From DASUPK01 sp963797265 (GTDB lineage: Bacteria; Actinomycetota; Thermoleophilia; Solirubrobacterales; 70-9), in contig CAWCOY010000005.1 in the NCBI GenBank assembly GCA_963797265.1, forward strand, positions 62,001-126,000: DNA of 64,000 nucleotides, read 5' to 3'. The notes beneath the pieces are model-generated. The model had not been told where the DNA came from. It saw nothing but the letters and a program-made list of their open reading frames with translations, and made no database searches. How positions within the stretch are numbered: the stretch's first letter is position 1; each line of letters begins with the position of its first letter. Shown one piece after another: positions 50,472-58,979 of the stretch. Position numbers and translations under genes: made by a program.

Positions 50472-51709
50472 CAGGACCCGGCTCCTGGGGAGAGACCCGT
50501 GTCACTTCCGGGCCTGGATTCCGAATCCGTGATCTCGTCGGGCTCGGGCTGGACCTCCGCCTCGGGCACGGCCTCCGCCTCGGGGACCGATTCATCCTGC
50601 TCCGCCTCCTCGCCGCGGATGTAGAGATTGAGCTCGACCTGGTGGTCCTCGGCGTGGGCGTAGATCCGTTTGACGTGCTCCTGGGCGTCACCGGGGAGCT
50701 TCGCGTGAACGCCGGGGATCAGCTTCGGCAGGGAGCGCATCTTGCCCGTTTTGATGCCGCGGACCGCGGTCGGGAGCGACTCGAGCACGCCCTTTACCGC
50801 GCCGTGCTTCGGCACCAGCTTGCCCTTGATCCCGGGGGCGTAGGAGTCCTGGAGGAGCTGGGCCTCGTCGAGAGTTCCCTTCTTCCGGATGATCTTGGTG
50901 AAGGCCTCCATGTGGTTGCGGCCGTGGTTCTGGTCCTGGATGTCCTCTTCGTCGGCTGCCCGGCGCAGCCGCATGATCTGATCCATCGGCGCCACGCCTT
51001 TCGGGCAGGCGTCGATGCACGAGAAGCAGTGGGTGCAGTCGTAGATCCCGTGGGGGTCCTGGGCGAGGTCGTGGAGCCGCTCCCTGGTCTCGGCGTCCCG
51101 CGGATCGCCGACGAAACGGTAGGCCTTGGCGAGCGCCGCCGGGCCGATGAAGTCGGGATCGGCCTCCATCGAGAGGCAGGAGGAGACGCAGGCGCCGCAC
51201 TGGATGCAGGCCATCGACTGGGTGACGTCGATCATCGACTCGGGAGGGACGACGTACTCGCGCTCGGGCGGGTCGCCTTCGGGCAGCAGCCACGGGGTGA
51301 CCCGGCGGATCTTGGTCCAGTGGGTCGACTCCATGTCGGTGACCAGGTCCTTGATCACCGGCATGTTCCCCATCGGCTCCACCACGATCTCGGTCTTGCC
51401 GTTGCCCTGGCTCTTGTCGCCGCGCTCCTGGGCGCCGACGGCGTGGCTCTCGGCGTAGGACTGGGCCTCCTCCAGCATCGTCTTGCAGGCGAGCGTGGAC
51501 TGGCCATTGATCTTCATCCCGCAGGAGCCGCAGATCGCGGCCCTGCAGGAGCAGCGGACCGCCAGGGAGCCGTCGTCACGGTCCTTGGCCTGGAGCAGCC
51601 CGTCGAGGACCGAGAGCGTCGGGTCGAGCTCCACGTCGAAGCTCTCCCAGTAGGGACCCTCGCCCTCTTCGGGCTTGAAGCGCCGGACCTTCAGTGTGAA
51701 TTCAGCCAC
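50471..51709 (-). CDS. sdhB: Succinate dehydrogenase/fumarate reductase iron-sulfur subunit
   Basis: 412 residues, longer than the usual about 250. N-terminal [2Fe-2S] domain with Cys55, 60, 63 and 75 (CRAAICGSCG...AC). C-terminal ferredoxin-like domain with two complete CxxCxxCxxxC sets: Cys168/171/174/178 (CIQCGACVSSC) and Cys225/228/231/235 (CTHCFSCIDAC). The fourth Cys in both sets suggests two [4Fe-4S] clusters rather than one [4Fe-4S] and one [3Fe-4S]. The last about 45 residues are Glu/Pro-rich and disordered. Coupled to the HdrB-like gene. Confidence 0.93.
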   Translation of the reverse strand: MAEFTLKVRRFKPEEGEGPYWESFDVELDPTLSVLDGLLQAKDRDDGSLAVRCSCRAAICGSCGMKINGQSTLACKTMLEEAQSYAESHAVGAQERGDKSQGNGKTEIVVEPMGNMPVIKDLVTDMESTHWTKIRRVTPWLLPEGDPPEREYVVPPESMIDVTQSMACIQCGACVSSCLSMEADPDFIGPAALAKAYRFVGDPRDAETRERLHDLAQDPHGIYDCTHCFSCIDACPKGVAPMDQIMRLRRAADEEDIQDQNHGRNHMEAFTKIIRKKGTLDEAQLLQDSYAPGIKGKLVPKHGAVKGVLESLPTAVRGIKTGKMRSLPKLIPGVHAKLPGDAQEHVKRIYAHAEDHQVELNLYIRGEEAEQDESVPEAEAVPEAEVQPEPDEITDSESRPGSDTGLSPGAGS

Positions 51710-51715
51710 CGCTAT

Positions 51716-53410
51716 TCACCCTAGTAGGTCCGTCTCCTGCGGCTGCCACTGCGTGATGGTCACCTCGGAGTAGCTGATCTCCGGGCCGTCGTCGGTCCGG
51801 GTCAGGTCGATGTGCTTGAGCCACTCGTCGTCGTTGCGCTCGGGGAAGTCGGTTCGGAACTGGGCGCCGCGGCTCTCGGTCCGATGGATGGCAGCCACGC
51901 AGGTGGCCTCAGCGCAGTCGAGCATGTAACCGAGCTCGATCGCCCCCAGCACGTCCTGGTTGAAGACCGCCCCCTTGTCGTCGATGTAGCAGCTCTCCCA
52001 GTCCTCCTTGAGCCGCTTGACCGTTTCGAGCGCCGTGTTGAGGCCCTCCGCCTCCCGGAAGACGGCGACATGCTTGTCCATCGTGTCGCCGAGCTCCCGG
52101 CGGATCTCGGAGACCCGGCGCCCCGGGTTGTTGGGGCGCCCGACGAGCTCGGCCACACGCGCCTCCTCGTCGTTCAGGAGCGCATGCGAGACGTGGGCCT
52201 GCTCCCGGCCCTTGGCGCGCTCGGCGGCGTCGACGCCGGAGCGACGGCCGAAGATCAGGGTGTCGAGCAGCGAGTTCGCGCCCAGTCGGTTGCCGCCGTG
52301 CACCGAGACGCAGGCGACCTCGCCGGCGGCGTAGAGGCCCGGGACGTTGGTGCGGCCCTCGTTGTCGGTCTTGATCCCGCCCATCGTGTAGTGGTTGCCG
52401 GGCTTGATGTGGATCGGCTCCTTGGTGATGTCGACCCCCGCGAAGTCGCGGCCGACGAGCACGATCTCCCGCAGCGCCTCGTGGATGCGCTTGCGAGGGA
52501 CGACGGTGATGTCGAGCGCGACGGTGCCGTCTGGGAAGCCGCGGCCCTCCTGGAGCTCGGTCTGCTCCGCGCGGGAGACGACGTCTCGGGAGGCGAGCTC
52601 CATCTTGTTCGGCGCGTACTTCTCCATGAAGCGCTCGCCGTTCGCGTTCAGCAGGTGCGCGCCCTCGCCGCGGGCGCCCTCGGTGATCAGGAACCCCTTG
52701 CCTGCCAGCGTGGTCGGGTGGTACTGGATCATCTCCATGTCCATCAGCTTCGCCCCGGCCCGGTAGGCCTGGGCGATGCCGTCGCCGGTGCAGATCAGCG
52801 CGTTCGTGGTCGGGTGCCAGATCTGACCGTTGCCGCCTGTGGCGAGGATCACGGCCTTCGCGCCGAAGTGATCCATCGAGCCGTCCTTGACGTTCCGGCA
52901 GATCGCCCCGACGCAGTTGCCCTCGTCGTCGAGGGCGAGGCCCGTGGTGAAGTACTCCTCGTAGCGGGCGACCTCCTCGGAGTACTTCATGAGCTGCTCG
53001 TAGAGCACGTGCATGATCGCCTGGCCGGTGATGTCTGCCACGTAGTAGGTGCGCGCGGCCGAGGCCCCGCCGAAGGCGCGCGTGCCGAGCTTGCCCTCCT
53101 CGTTGCGGTGGAAGGTGACCCCGAGGTGCTCGAGGTGCAGCAGCTCCTCCGGCGCCGCCCTGCACATGATCTCTACGGCGTCCTGGTCGGCCAGGTAGTC
53201 GGAACCCTTGATCGTGTCGAAGGCATGCGACTCCCAGCTGTCGTCCTCCTGGAGCGCCGCGTTGATGCCGCCCTGCGCCGCGTTGGAGTGCGAGCGGACT
53301 GGGTGGACCTTGCTGATGATCCCGACCGAGACACCCTGCTCGGCGGCGGCGAGGGCGGCCCGCTGTCCAGCGAGGCCCGCCCCGATCACCAAGACGTCGT
53401 GATCCGGCAT
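51716..53410 (-). CDS. sdhA: Succinate dehydrogenase/fumarate reductase flavoprotein subunit
   Basis: 564 residues. Dinucleotide motif VLVIGAGLAGQRAAL; covalent-FAD His in RSHSNAAQGG (His41); active-site segments AFGGASAARTYYVADITGQ, MIQYHPTTLAGKGFLITEGARGEGAHL, NHYTMGGIKTDNEG and GGNRLGANSLLDTLIFGRR. Oxidises succinate to fumarate (or the reverse) and passes electrons to SdhB. No Tat signal, so the active site is cytoplasmic. TAGGAT is 6 nt before ATG 53410. First gene of the sdhA-sdhB-hdrB-like-L7/L12-like operon. Confidence 0.95.
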   Translation of the reverse strand: MPDHDVLVIGAGLAGQRAALAAAEQGVSVGIISKVHPVRSHSNAAQGGINAALQEDDSWESHAFDTIKGSDYLADQDAVEIMCRAAPEELLHLEHLGVTFHRNEEGKLGTRAFGGASAARTYYVADITGQAIMHVLYEQLMKYSEEVARYEEYFTTGLALDDEGNCVGAICRNVKDGSMDHFGAKAVILATGGNGQIWHPTTNALICTGDGIAQAYRAGAKLMDMEMIQYHPTTLAGKGFLITEGARGEGAHLLNANGERFMEKYAPNKMELASRDVVSRAEQTELQEGRGFPDGTVALDITVVPRKRIHEALREIVLVGRDFAGVDITKEPIHIKPGNHYTMGGIKTDNEGRTNVPGLYAAGEVACVSVHGGNRLGANSLLDTLIFGRRSGVDAAERAKGREQAHVSHALLNDEEARVAELVGRPNNPGRRVSEIRRELGDTMDKHVAVFREAEGLNTALETVKRLKEDWESCYIDDKGAVFNQDVLGAIELGYMLDCAEATCVAAIHRTESRGAQFRTDFPERNDDEWLKHIDLTRTDDGPEISYSEVTITQWQPQETDLLG

Positions 53411-53416
53411 AGACCG

Positions 53417-53422
53417 ATCCTA
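53417..53422 (-). promoter_or_regulatory. Leaderless-type -10 box of the sdh operon
   Basis: TAGGAT on the minus strand lies 6 nt before the sdhA ATG with no Shine-Dalgarno sequence. It fits TANNNT-N6-start and implies the operon transcript begins at the start codon. Confidence 0.6.
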
Positions 53423-53538
53423 GTAATCCGTCTCGGTCAACGGCTTCGCCACACAACGGGTTGCCCTCGGCGTTCCGCGCCTGCGGGCACCCTCGGATCT
53501 ACGGCCGCAGGCGGCCGCCCCATATAACCGCTCGGTGA

Positions 53539-53573
53539 CCGCTCGGGCTTTGCCCTCGCTCAGAGTGGAGCGG
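53539..53573 (-). terminator. Nested hairpin after the site-2 protease gene
   Basis: CCGCTC (53539-53544) pairs with GAGCGG (53568-53573), and an inner GGGC-TTT-GCCC stem lies at 53545-53555. It lies 12-46 bp after the stop of the minus-strand protease and before the sdhA promoter. No U-run. Confidence 0.45.
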
Positions 53574-53584
53574 CCTGGTGGCCG

Positions 53585-54763
53585 CTAGGGGAGGCCGGCG
53601 GGCGTCTGCGGGCGGAGTGCCCTTCCGATCGCGTCGATCGTCAGCACGCCGCTGATGTGGCCGGCGTCATCGGTCGCGATCAGCGCGCCGAGGCGACGCA
53701 GTGACTCGTTGCCGAGCACCGACTCGAGCGGCGCGTCCTCCTTGACGGTCAGCGAGCCGCTGTCCCGCGCCACGACGTCGCTTACGGATGACGAGGTGCG
53801 TTCCACCGCGGGGACGTTGTCGGCGGTCGGCTGGTCGATCAGGCCGACCACGTGCTGTGTTCCGTCCACCACCGGGAACCAGGGCGAGCGGTAGCGCAGG
53901 AAGTACTCGTCGAGCGCCTGCTCGATCGAGGCCCCTTCGGGGATCGCGACCGGGTCCCGGTCCATCACGTCGGCGACCGACACTCCCTCTATCCGGCTGG
54001 TGAGCTCGGTTTGGGCGATCGCCGACTTGGCGGCTCCCCTGAGGATGAAGCCGACGAAGGCGAGCCAGATGCCACCGAGGACGTCGCCGAGGTAGACCAG
54101 GAAGTAGCCGAGCCCGGCCAGGATCAGGAAGAGGCCGAACCACTCACCGAGCGTCGCGGCGAACCGGGTGCCGGTGTTGCGGCTGCCGGTGCGCCACCAG
54201 GCGATCGCGCGCGCGATCCGGCCGCCGTCGAGCGGGAAGGCCGGAACCAGGTTGAAGATCAGAACCAGCAGGTTGATGCTGCCGAGCCAGACGACCATCG
54301 CGGCGATGCCCGAGGTCTGGGTGTTCTCCTGGGTGAGTGCGGCGTGGCGGACCTCATCGCCGCCGGCCAGCGCGAGGCCGAGCAGGGCGCAGACGATCAC
54401 GATGGCGGCGGTGACGAGCGGCCCGGCGACCCCGATCTTGAACTCAGTGCCGGGCGTGTCGGAGTCCCTCTCCAGGCGGGCCACGCCGCCGAACATCCAG
54501 AGCGTGATCGAGGAGACGGCGATCCCGTTGCGCATCGCCACGAATGCGTGTCCGAGCTCGTGCAGCAGGATCGACCCGAAGAAGAGAGCCGCGCTCGCCA
54601 CCGCGAGGATGTAGGGGGCGGAATCGCCCTGGTCTGCGTCCAGCACGTCGCGGTAGAAGCCGGAGAGCCAGAAGATGATCAGGAAGAGGACGACGAACCA
54701 GGAGAAGTCCACCGAGATCCTGATTCCCCGGACGCGAAAGAGCGTTAAGCCGCCGGCACCCAT
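53585..54763 (-). CDS. Site-2 protease (M50) with C-terminal CBS pair
   Basis: 392 residues. Intramembrane zinc protease with HELGH at residues 68-72, the second metal motif NLVPAFPLDGGR (about 170-180), and about six TM helices. A C-terminal CBS pair (VADVMDRDPVAIPEGASIEQAL and a second from about residue 310) suggests nucleotide or AMP sensing. Cleaves membrane proteins such as anti-sigma factors in regulated proteolysis; no obvious substrate gene is adjacent. TAAGAT lies 6 nt before ATG 54763. Confidence 0.92.
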   Translation of the reverse strand: MGAGGLTLFRVRGIRISVDFSWFVVLFLIIFWLSGFYRDVLDADQGDSAPYILAVASAALFFGSILLHELGHAFVAMRNGIAVSSITLWMFGGVARLERDSDTPGTEFKIGVAGPLVTAAIVIVCALLGLALAGGDEVRHAALTQENTQTSGIAAMVVWLGSINLLVLIFNLVPAFPLDGGRIARAIAWWRTGSRNTGTRFAATLGEWFGLFLILAGLGYFLVYLGDVLGGIWLAFVGFILRGAAKSAIAQTELTSRIEGVSVADVMDRDPVAIPEGASIEQALDEYFLRYRSPWFPVVDGTQHVVGLIDQPTADNVPAVERTSSSVSDVVARDSGSLTVKEDAPLESVLGNESLRRLGALIATDDAGHISGVLTIDAIGRALRPQTPAGLP

Positions 54764-54769
54764 GCCCCG

Positions 54770-54833
54770 ATCTTAGGTTGCGACCGCCGGTTCTCCGGGC
54801 GATCGACCTTAGGCGGACGAACTCTCGTAGTTT
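54770..54833. promoter_or_regulatory. Divergent leaderless promoters of the M50 and M28 protease genes
   Basis: TAAGAT on the minus strand (54775-54770) is 6 nt from the M50 start; TAGTTT on the plus strand (54828-54833) is 6 nt from the M28 start. Neither side has a Shine-Dalgarno sequence. The 76-bp gap therefore holds two leaderless promoters and may co-regulate two proteases. Confidence 0.55.
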
Positions 54834-54839
54834 TCCCGG

Positions 54840-56078
54840 ATGGCGACGGACGTATCGACGAGCATCTCGTCCCCGCCCGATGCGGCCTGGATGCGCGAGC
54901 GCCTGGACGAGCTCTGCGCCTTCGAGCGTGCTTCGGCCTCCGAAGGGGAGCTGCGGGCCGCCGAGTGGCTGGCCGGCGCACTGCGTGACGAGGGAGTGCG
55001 CGACGTGCGCGTCGAGGAGGAGCCCGAGGCCAACGGCAGCTTCTGGTGGTCGATCGGCATGCTCGCCGGCGCAGGGGCGATCGCCGGCCTCGCGGCCCGT
55101 CGCGGCGGGCGCGTGGCCCGGTTGTTCGCGACGGCGACAGGAGCCGCCGCAGCGGCGCTGATCGCCGACGAGATGCCGCCGGGCCAGAGGCGTTTCCGTC
55201 GGATGCTCCCCGCCCGCAGCTGCCACCACGTGCTGGGCGAGATTGGTGCCAGTGATGCGGAGCGGACGATCGTGGTCATGGCCCACCACGACGCCGCCCA
55301 CACGGCCTTCTTCTTCAACCCTGCGATCACCGAGGCGGTCGGCGAGAGCGCCCCGTGGGTATTCGAGAACAACGACACCAGCCCGCCTCTGATGTGGCCG
55401 ACGGTGGCCGCCCCCGCGCTGGTCGCGGCCGGAGCGGCGCTCGGCAGCCGCAGACTGACGGGGCTCGGCGCGTTCCTGTGCGCGGGCGGCGCGGCGTTCA
55501 TGGCGCACATCGGGGCGAGCGAGGTGGTCCCCGGCGCCAACGACAACGGCACGGGCTGCGTGGCCCAGCTCGCGATCGCCCGAGCCCTCTCCGCGCGCCC
55601 GCCCGAGAACACCCGCGTGCTCTTCCTCTCCACCTCCGAGGAGGCGCTTTGCGAGGGGATGGGCCTGTTCATGGAGCGCCACGCCGCCGAGCTCCCCGCC
55701 GATAAGACCTTCTTCCTCTGCCTGGACACCATCGGCTCCCCCACCCTGCTGGTCCTGCGAGGCGAGGGGATGCTGAAGCTGCGCGAATACCCGGCTGAGT
55801 CATTGGAGCTGCTCGACTCGACGGCCGAGGGGCTCGGCATCGAGCTCTTCCCGAATCTTCGCCTTCGGAACGCGACCGACGGCGTCTTCCCGCTGGCCGC
55901 CGGCTACCAGTGCGCCTCCGTCGCCTCCTGCAACCAGTGGAAGAACCCCTCCAACTACCACTGGAAGACCGATCTGCCCGAGAACGTCGACTACGGGACG
56001 GTGAGCGACGCGGTCCGGCTCTCGGAAGCGGTGATCCGCAGGTTGGACGAGCGCTGGTTTGCGGCCGGAGCCCGCTAG
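54840..56078 (+). CDS. M28 family peptidase with intramembrane segments
   Basis: 412 residues. Catalytic zinc-peptidase pieces: VVMAHHDAAHTAFF (His/Asp ligands), GANDNGTGCVAQLAIAR (bridging Asp), FLSTSEEALCEG (Glu pair), CLDTIGS, and NYHWKTDLPENVDY (last His). Two hydrophobic pairs interrupt the domain (SIGMLAGAGAIAGLAAR...ATGAAAAALIAD at about 65-105; LMWPTVAAPALVAAGAAL...GAFLCAGGAAFMAHIG at about 185-225), so the enzyme is probably membrane embedded. Aminopeptidase or similar activity is likely. TAGTTT is 6 nt before the ATG. Confidence 0.88.
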   Translation: MATDVSTSISSPPDAAWMRERLDELCAFERASASEGELRAAEWLAGALRDEGVRDVRVEEEPEANGSFWWSIGMLAGAGAIAGLAARRGGRVARLFATATGAAAAALIADEMPPGQRRFRRMLPARSCHHVLGEIGASDAERTIVVMAHHDAAHTAFFFNPAITEAVGESAPWVFENNDTSPPLMWPTVAAPALVAAGAALGSRRLTGLGAFLCAGGAAFMAHIGASEVVPGANDNGTGCVAQLAIARALSARPPENTRVLFLSTSEEALCEGMGLFMERHAAELPADKTFFLCLDTIGSPTLLVLRGEGMLKLREYPAESLELLDSTAEGLGIELFPNLRLRNATDGVFPLAAGYQCASVASCNQWKNPSNYHWKTDLPENVDYGTVSDAVRLSEAVIRRLDERWFAAGAR

Positions 56079-56343
56079 AGGCCAGGGCATCGACCAGGTA
56101 GTCCAGATCGTCGGCGCGGTCCTGATCCTGGCGGCCTACGCGGCGTCGCAGTTCGGCCGGCTCGACCCGTACTCGCGCTCCTACCTCGTGCTCAACCTGG
56201 TCGGCTCGGCGATCCTCGCCGTCCTAGCCTGGCACGAGGAGCAGTTCGGCTTCCTCCTGCTCGAGGGTGTCTGGGCGCTTGTCTCGGCCTGGAGCCTCGC
56301 GAAGGTCTTGCGCGGGCAGGCGCCGGCCGCCCCGCACCAGTAG
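56059..56343 (+). CDS. Small membrane protein (CBU_0592-like)
   Basis: About 85-94 residues with three hydrophobic helices (VVQIVGAVLILAAYAASQFG, SYLVLNLVGSAILAVLAW, FGFLLLEGVWALVSAWSLAKVL), a pattern of the CBU_0592 family. The only standard start is TTG 56059, which overlaps the peptidase gene by 20 nt and adds Arg/Pro residues. The family N-terminus would fit IDQVVQIVG starting at an ATC codon (56089), which has AGAGG seven nt upstream. The start is therefore uncertain. Function unknown. Confidence 0.7.
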   Translation: MRPEPARGQGIDQVVQIVGAVLILAAYAASQFGRLDPYSRSYLVLNLVGSAILAVLAWHEEQFGFLLLEGVWALVSAWSLAKVLRGQAPAAPHQ

Positions 56344-56397
56344 ACAGGACCTGGCGGTGGCTCGAGCCGGCGACGCCGCCTCGGTAGGTTCGGGGAG

Positions 56398-57261
56398 ATG
56401 AGCAACGAGTTGATCGCGGTCACCGGCTCGACCGGCGAGGTCGGCGGGCGGGTCGCCCGCCACCTGGCGGAGCGCGGAATCCAGCAGCGCCTGGTGGTAC
56501 GCGACCGCTCCAGGGCGCCCGACCTCGCCAGCGCGGAGGTCACGGAGGTCTCCAACTACGGGGCGAGCCAAGAGATGGAGTCCGCGCTGGCCGGAGCACA
56601 CACGCTCTTTCTCGTCTCCTTCGGGGAGGCGGAGAACCGGCTCGAGCAGCACAAGGCCGCCGTTGACGCCGCAAAGGCCGTCGGCGTCGAGCGGATCGTC
56701 TACCTCTCTTTCTACGGGGCGTTTGCCGAGACCGCTTTCACGTTCGGGCGCGACCACTTCCACACCGAGGAGCACATCAAGGCGAGCGGGCTGGCCCACG
56801 CGTTCTGCCGGGACAACATCTACCTGGACTTCGTCCCCTACTTCGCCGCCGACGGCGCCATCCGTGGTCCCGGCGGCGACGGCCGGTGCGCGCCGGTCGC
56901 CCGCGATGACATCGCCGACGTCGTCGTGGAGCTGATCACGAATCCCGAGCGCAGCGGGCCATTCGAGGTCGCCGGCGACGAGTCCTACACGCTGGCCGAG
57001 GCCGCGGAGCGCCTTGGCAGGGCGATCGGGCGGGAGATCGTCTACGTCGACGAGACGATGGAGGAGGCCTGGGCCGCGCGTCGCCCGAGCGGCAGGCCGG
57101 ATTGGGAGATCGAGGGCTGGATAACCACCTACGTCGCGATCGCCGAAGGGGAGCTCGCGGAGCCCACCACCATGGTCAAGGATCTGACCGGTCACGACCC
57201 GCAGCGGCTCGAGGAGCTCCTCGAGCGCCAGCCGGAGTCCTACGCGCACCTGTTGGACTGA
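56398..57261 (+). CDS. NmrA-like NAD(P)-binding oxidoreductase
   Basis: 287 residues, atypical short-chain dehydrogenase. N-terminal VTGSTGEVGGRVARHLAERG (GxxGxxG), then VERIVYLSFYGAFAETAFTFGRDHFHTEEHIKASGLAHAF and a C-terminal substrate domain with VAGDESYTLAEAAERLG. NmrA/QOR2-type proteins sense or use NADPH and quinones. TAGGTT lies 7 nt before the ATG. Likely a single-gene unit. Confidence 0.9.
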   Translation: MSNELIAVTGSTGEVGGRVARHLAERGIQQRLVVRDRSRAPDLASAEVTEVSNYGASQEMESALAGAHTLFLVSFGEAENRLEQHKAAVDAAKAVGVERIVYLSFYGAFAETAFTFGRDHFHTEEHIKASGLAHAFCRDNIYLDFVPYFAADGAIRGPGGDGRCAPVARDDIADVVVELITNPERSGPFEVAGDESYTLAEAAERLGRAIGREIVYVDETMEEAWAARRPSGRPDWEIEGWITTYVAIAEGELAEPTTMVKDLTGHDPQRLEELLERQPESYAHLLD

Positions 57262-57334
57262 CCACTCCGATCTGGAGCACCGAGCGCGGCAAGATCCTCT
57301 CCGCCGTCATCGGCGGCGCGCCTACCATCGCAAC

Positions 57335-57988
57335 ATGGCGGTGTACGAGCCCACCGAACGCACCCGGGTCTTCCGCAAGCCCGGCCGGGGCAGCTACGAC
57401 CGCCACCTCGTCCACTCGATCCTCGACGAGGCGCTGATCTGCCACGTCGGCTTCGTCCAGGACGGTCAGCCCTACGTCATCCCGACGATCCATGTGCGGG
57501 AGGGGGAGACGCTCTATCTGCACGGCGCGAACGCCAACCGCACGCTCAAGGCACTGGCGGATGGCGCCTCGTGCTGCGTGACCGTCACCCTCGTCGACGA
57601 ACTCGTCCTCGCCCGGGCCGCGCTGCACCATTCACTCAACTACCGCTCGGCGATGGTTCTCGGGACGGCTCGTGAGGTCACGGACCCAGCCGAGAAGCAG
57701 AGGGCGCTCCGTGCGGTCGTCGAGCACATCGCGCCGGGGCGCGCCGAGGAGGTCCGAGGTCCCGACGCGACCGATCTCAAATCGACCAGGGTGTTGTCGC
57801 TGCCGATCGAGGAAGCCTCGGCGAAGGTTCGCACCGGCCCGCCGGTTGACGAGAAGGCCGACCTCGACCTGCCTCACTGGGCAGGGCAGCTTCCGCTGAC
57901 CAGCGGGACGGCCGATCCCGTCCCGGCGCCGGATCTCGCCCAGGGCCTACCGGTCCCGGAGAGTGTCCGCGGCTGGTCGCGAACCTAG
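57335..57988 (+). CDS. Pyridoxamine 5'-phosphate oxidase-family FMN-binding protein
   Basis: 217 residues, NimA/Pnpox-like split barrel. RKPGRGSYDRHLVHSILDEALICHVGFVQDGQPYVIPTI, YLHGANANRTLKAL, CVTVTLVDELVLARAALHHSLNYRSAMVLG match the flavin-binding subgroup rather than true PdxH. Possible F420/FMN-dependent reductase or haem/flavin carrier. TACCAT lies 6 nt before the ATG. It ends 6 bp before the convergent LysR stop. Confidence 0.88.
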   Translation: MAVYEPTERTRVFRKPGRGSYDRHLVHSILDEALICHVGFVQDGQPYVIPTIHVREGETLYLHGANANRTLKALADGASCCVTVTLVDELVLARAALHHSLNYRSAMVLGTAREVTDPAEKQRALRAVVEHIAPGRAEEVRGPDATDLKSTRVLSLPIEEASAKVRTGPPVDEKADLDLPHWAGQLPLTSGTADPVPAPDLAQGLPVPESVRGWSRT

Positions 57989-57994
57989 GCCCGA

Positions 57995-58882
57995 CTACAG
58001 CGTGAAGGCGGCTCGGGCGACCGACCGCACCGAATCGACGACGGGGGCGGGATGGTCGTCTCGCCACAAAAGCCGCGTCTCGACCACGTCCTTCGAGTCG
58101 GCGAGCGCAATGGCCGCGATTCCCTCCGGGAGCGCACTGGCAACGGACTCAGGCGCAAGGGCGACGAGGCCTCGATCGGCGAGGAGATCGAGATCCCACT
58201 GACTGTGAAACGACTCGTTGCGCTGAGTCGGCTCGAAGCCGGCGCGCCTGCACGTCTCGGTGAGCACGTCGTGCAGGCGAGGCGCCAGCTCGCGCGGGAA
58301 GAACAGGAACGGCTCGTCCGCCAGCTCAGCGAGCCTGATCGAGCGCTGACCGGCCATCGGATGGCTCTCGGCGAGGAGTGCGACCACTGCCTCACTGCGA
58401 ATCGGCTCGCTGTGGATCCCTGAGGAGAGCTCGGGGCAAAGCGAGATCGCGACGTCGATGCTCCGGTCGAGCAGAGCGGGAATCATCTGCGCGTTCCACA
58501 TCTCCTGGCTGAGGAGCTCGATCTCGGGGTGTTCCGCCCGAAAGGCGCGCCCAAGCACGGGGAGGGTGTCGAACCGGGCGCTCCAGCTGAACGCCAGCCG
58601 GAGTTGGCCGAGCTGGCCGGCGCCGGTTCGCCGCGCCGTAGCGACGGCCCGATCGGCCTCGGATAGCGTCCGGCGCGCTCCGTCGAGCAGCGCCCGACCG
58701 GCGTCGGTCAATCTCACCTCTCGACTGGTTCGGACGAACAGCTCGGTTCCCAGCTCCTCCTCGAGCTGGCGAATCGCGACACTCAGCGGAGGCTGGGCCA
58801 TATGGAGCCGGGTCGCGGCCCGGCTGAAATTGAGCTCCTCGGCGACGACCACGAAGTAGCGCAGATGGCGAAGCTCGGGCAC
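57995..58882 (-). CDS. LysR family transcriptional regulator
   Basis: 295 residues. N-terminal winged HTH (RHLRYFVVVAEELNFSRAATRLHMAQPPLSVAIRQLEEELGTELF), then the two-subdomain effector region (LRLAFSWSARFDTLPVLGRAFRAEHPEIELLS; EPFLFFPRELAPRLHDVL). Divergent from the DJ-1/VOC/ABM operon, with two related dyads between them, the standard arrangement for a LysR activator of the adjacent operon. GTG 58882 has TAGCCT 9 nt upstream. The effector is unknown. Confidence 0.93.
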   Translation of the reverse strand: MPELRHLRYFVVVAEELNFSRAATRLHMAQPPLSVAIRQLEEELGTELFVRTSREVRLTDAGRALLDGARRTLSEADRAVATARRTGAGQLGQLRLAFSWSARFDTLPVLGRAFRAEHPEIELLSQEMWNAQMIPALLDRSIDVAISLCPELSSGIHSEPIRSEAVVALLAESHPMAGQRSIRLAELADEPFLFFPRELAPRLHDVLTETCRRAGFEPTQRNESFHSQWDLDLLADRGLVALAPESVASALPEGIAAIALADSKDVVETRLLWRDDHPAPVVDSVRSVARAAFTL

Positions 58883-58909
58883 CCCGCGCGGAGGCTAGAC
58901 CCTCCAGCG

Positions 58910-58945
58910 ATACCGAATTGGTCTTGAGCGACACCGATTCGGTGT
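58910..58945. promoter_or_regulatory. Paired LysR-type dyads
   Basis: ACACCGA-T-TCGGTGT (58931-58945) is a perfect 15-bp dyad. ATACCGAATTGGTCT (58910-58924) is an imperfect copy matching it at 11 of 15 positions. They are 21 bp apart, two helical turns, as expected for recognition and activation sites. The dyad ends 21 bp before the TAGGGT -10 box (58967-58972) of the operon. Confidence 0.65.
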
Positions 58946-58966
58946 TGCGCACGGCTGCGGGGAAAC

Positions 58967-58972
58967 TAGGGT
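58967..58972 (+). promoter_or_regulatory. Leaderless-type -10 box of the DJ-1/VOC/ABM operon
   Basis: TAGGGT lies 7 nt before the GTG at 58980, with no Shine-Dalgarno sequence between. With the dyads upstream this completes a LysR-activated promoter. Confidence 0.55.
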
Positions 58973-58979
58973 CGCTCGG

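Noticed and set aside
51812..53527. 571-codon plus-strand ORF opposite sdhA
   Set aside because: Antisense shadow of a highly conserved flavoprotein; its translation has no recognisable motif. Similar shadows opposite dnaX, the DegT genes and ORFs at 34648-36621 and 29840-30847 were discarded for the same reason.
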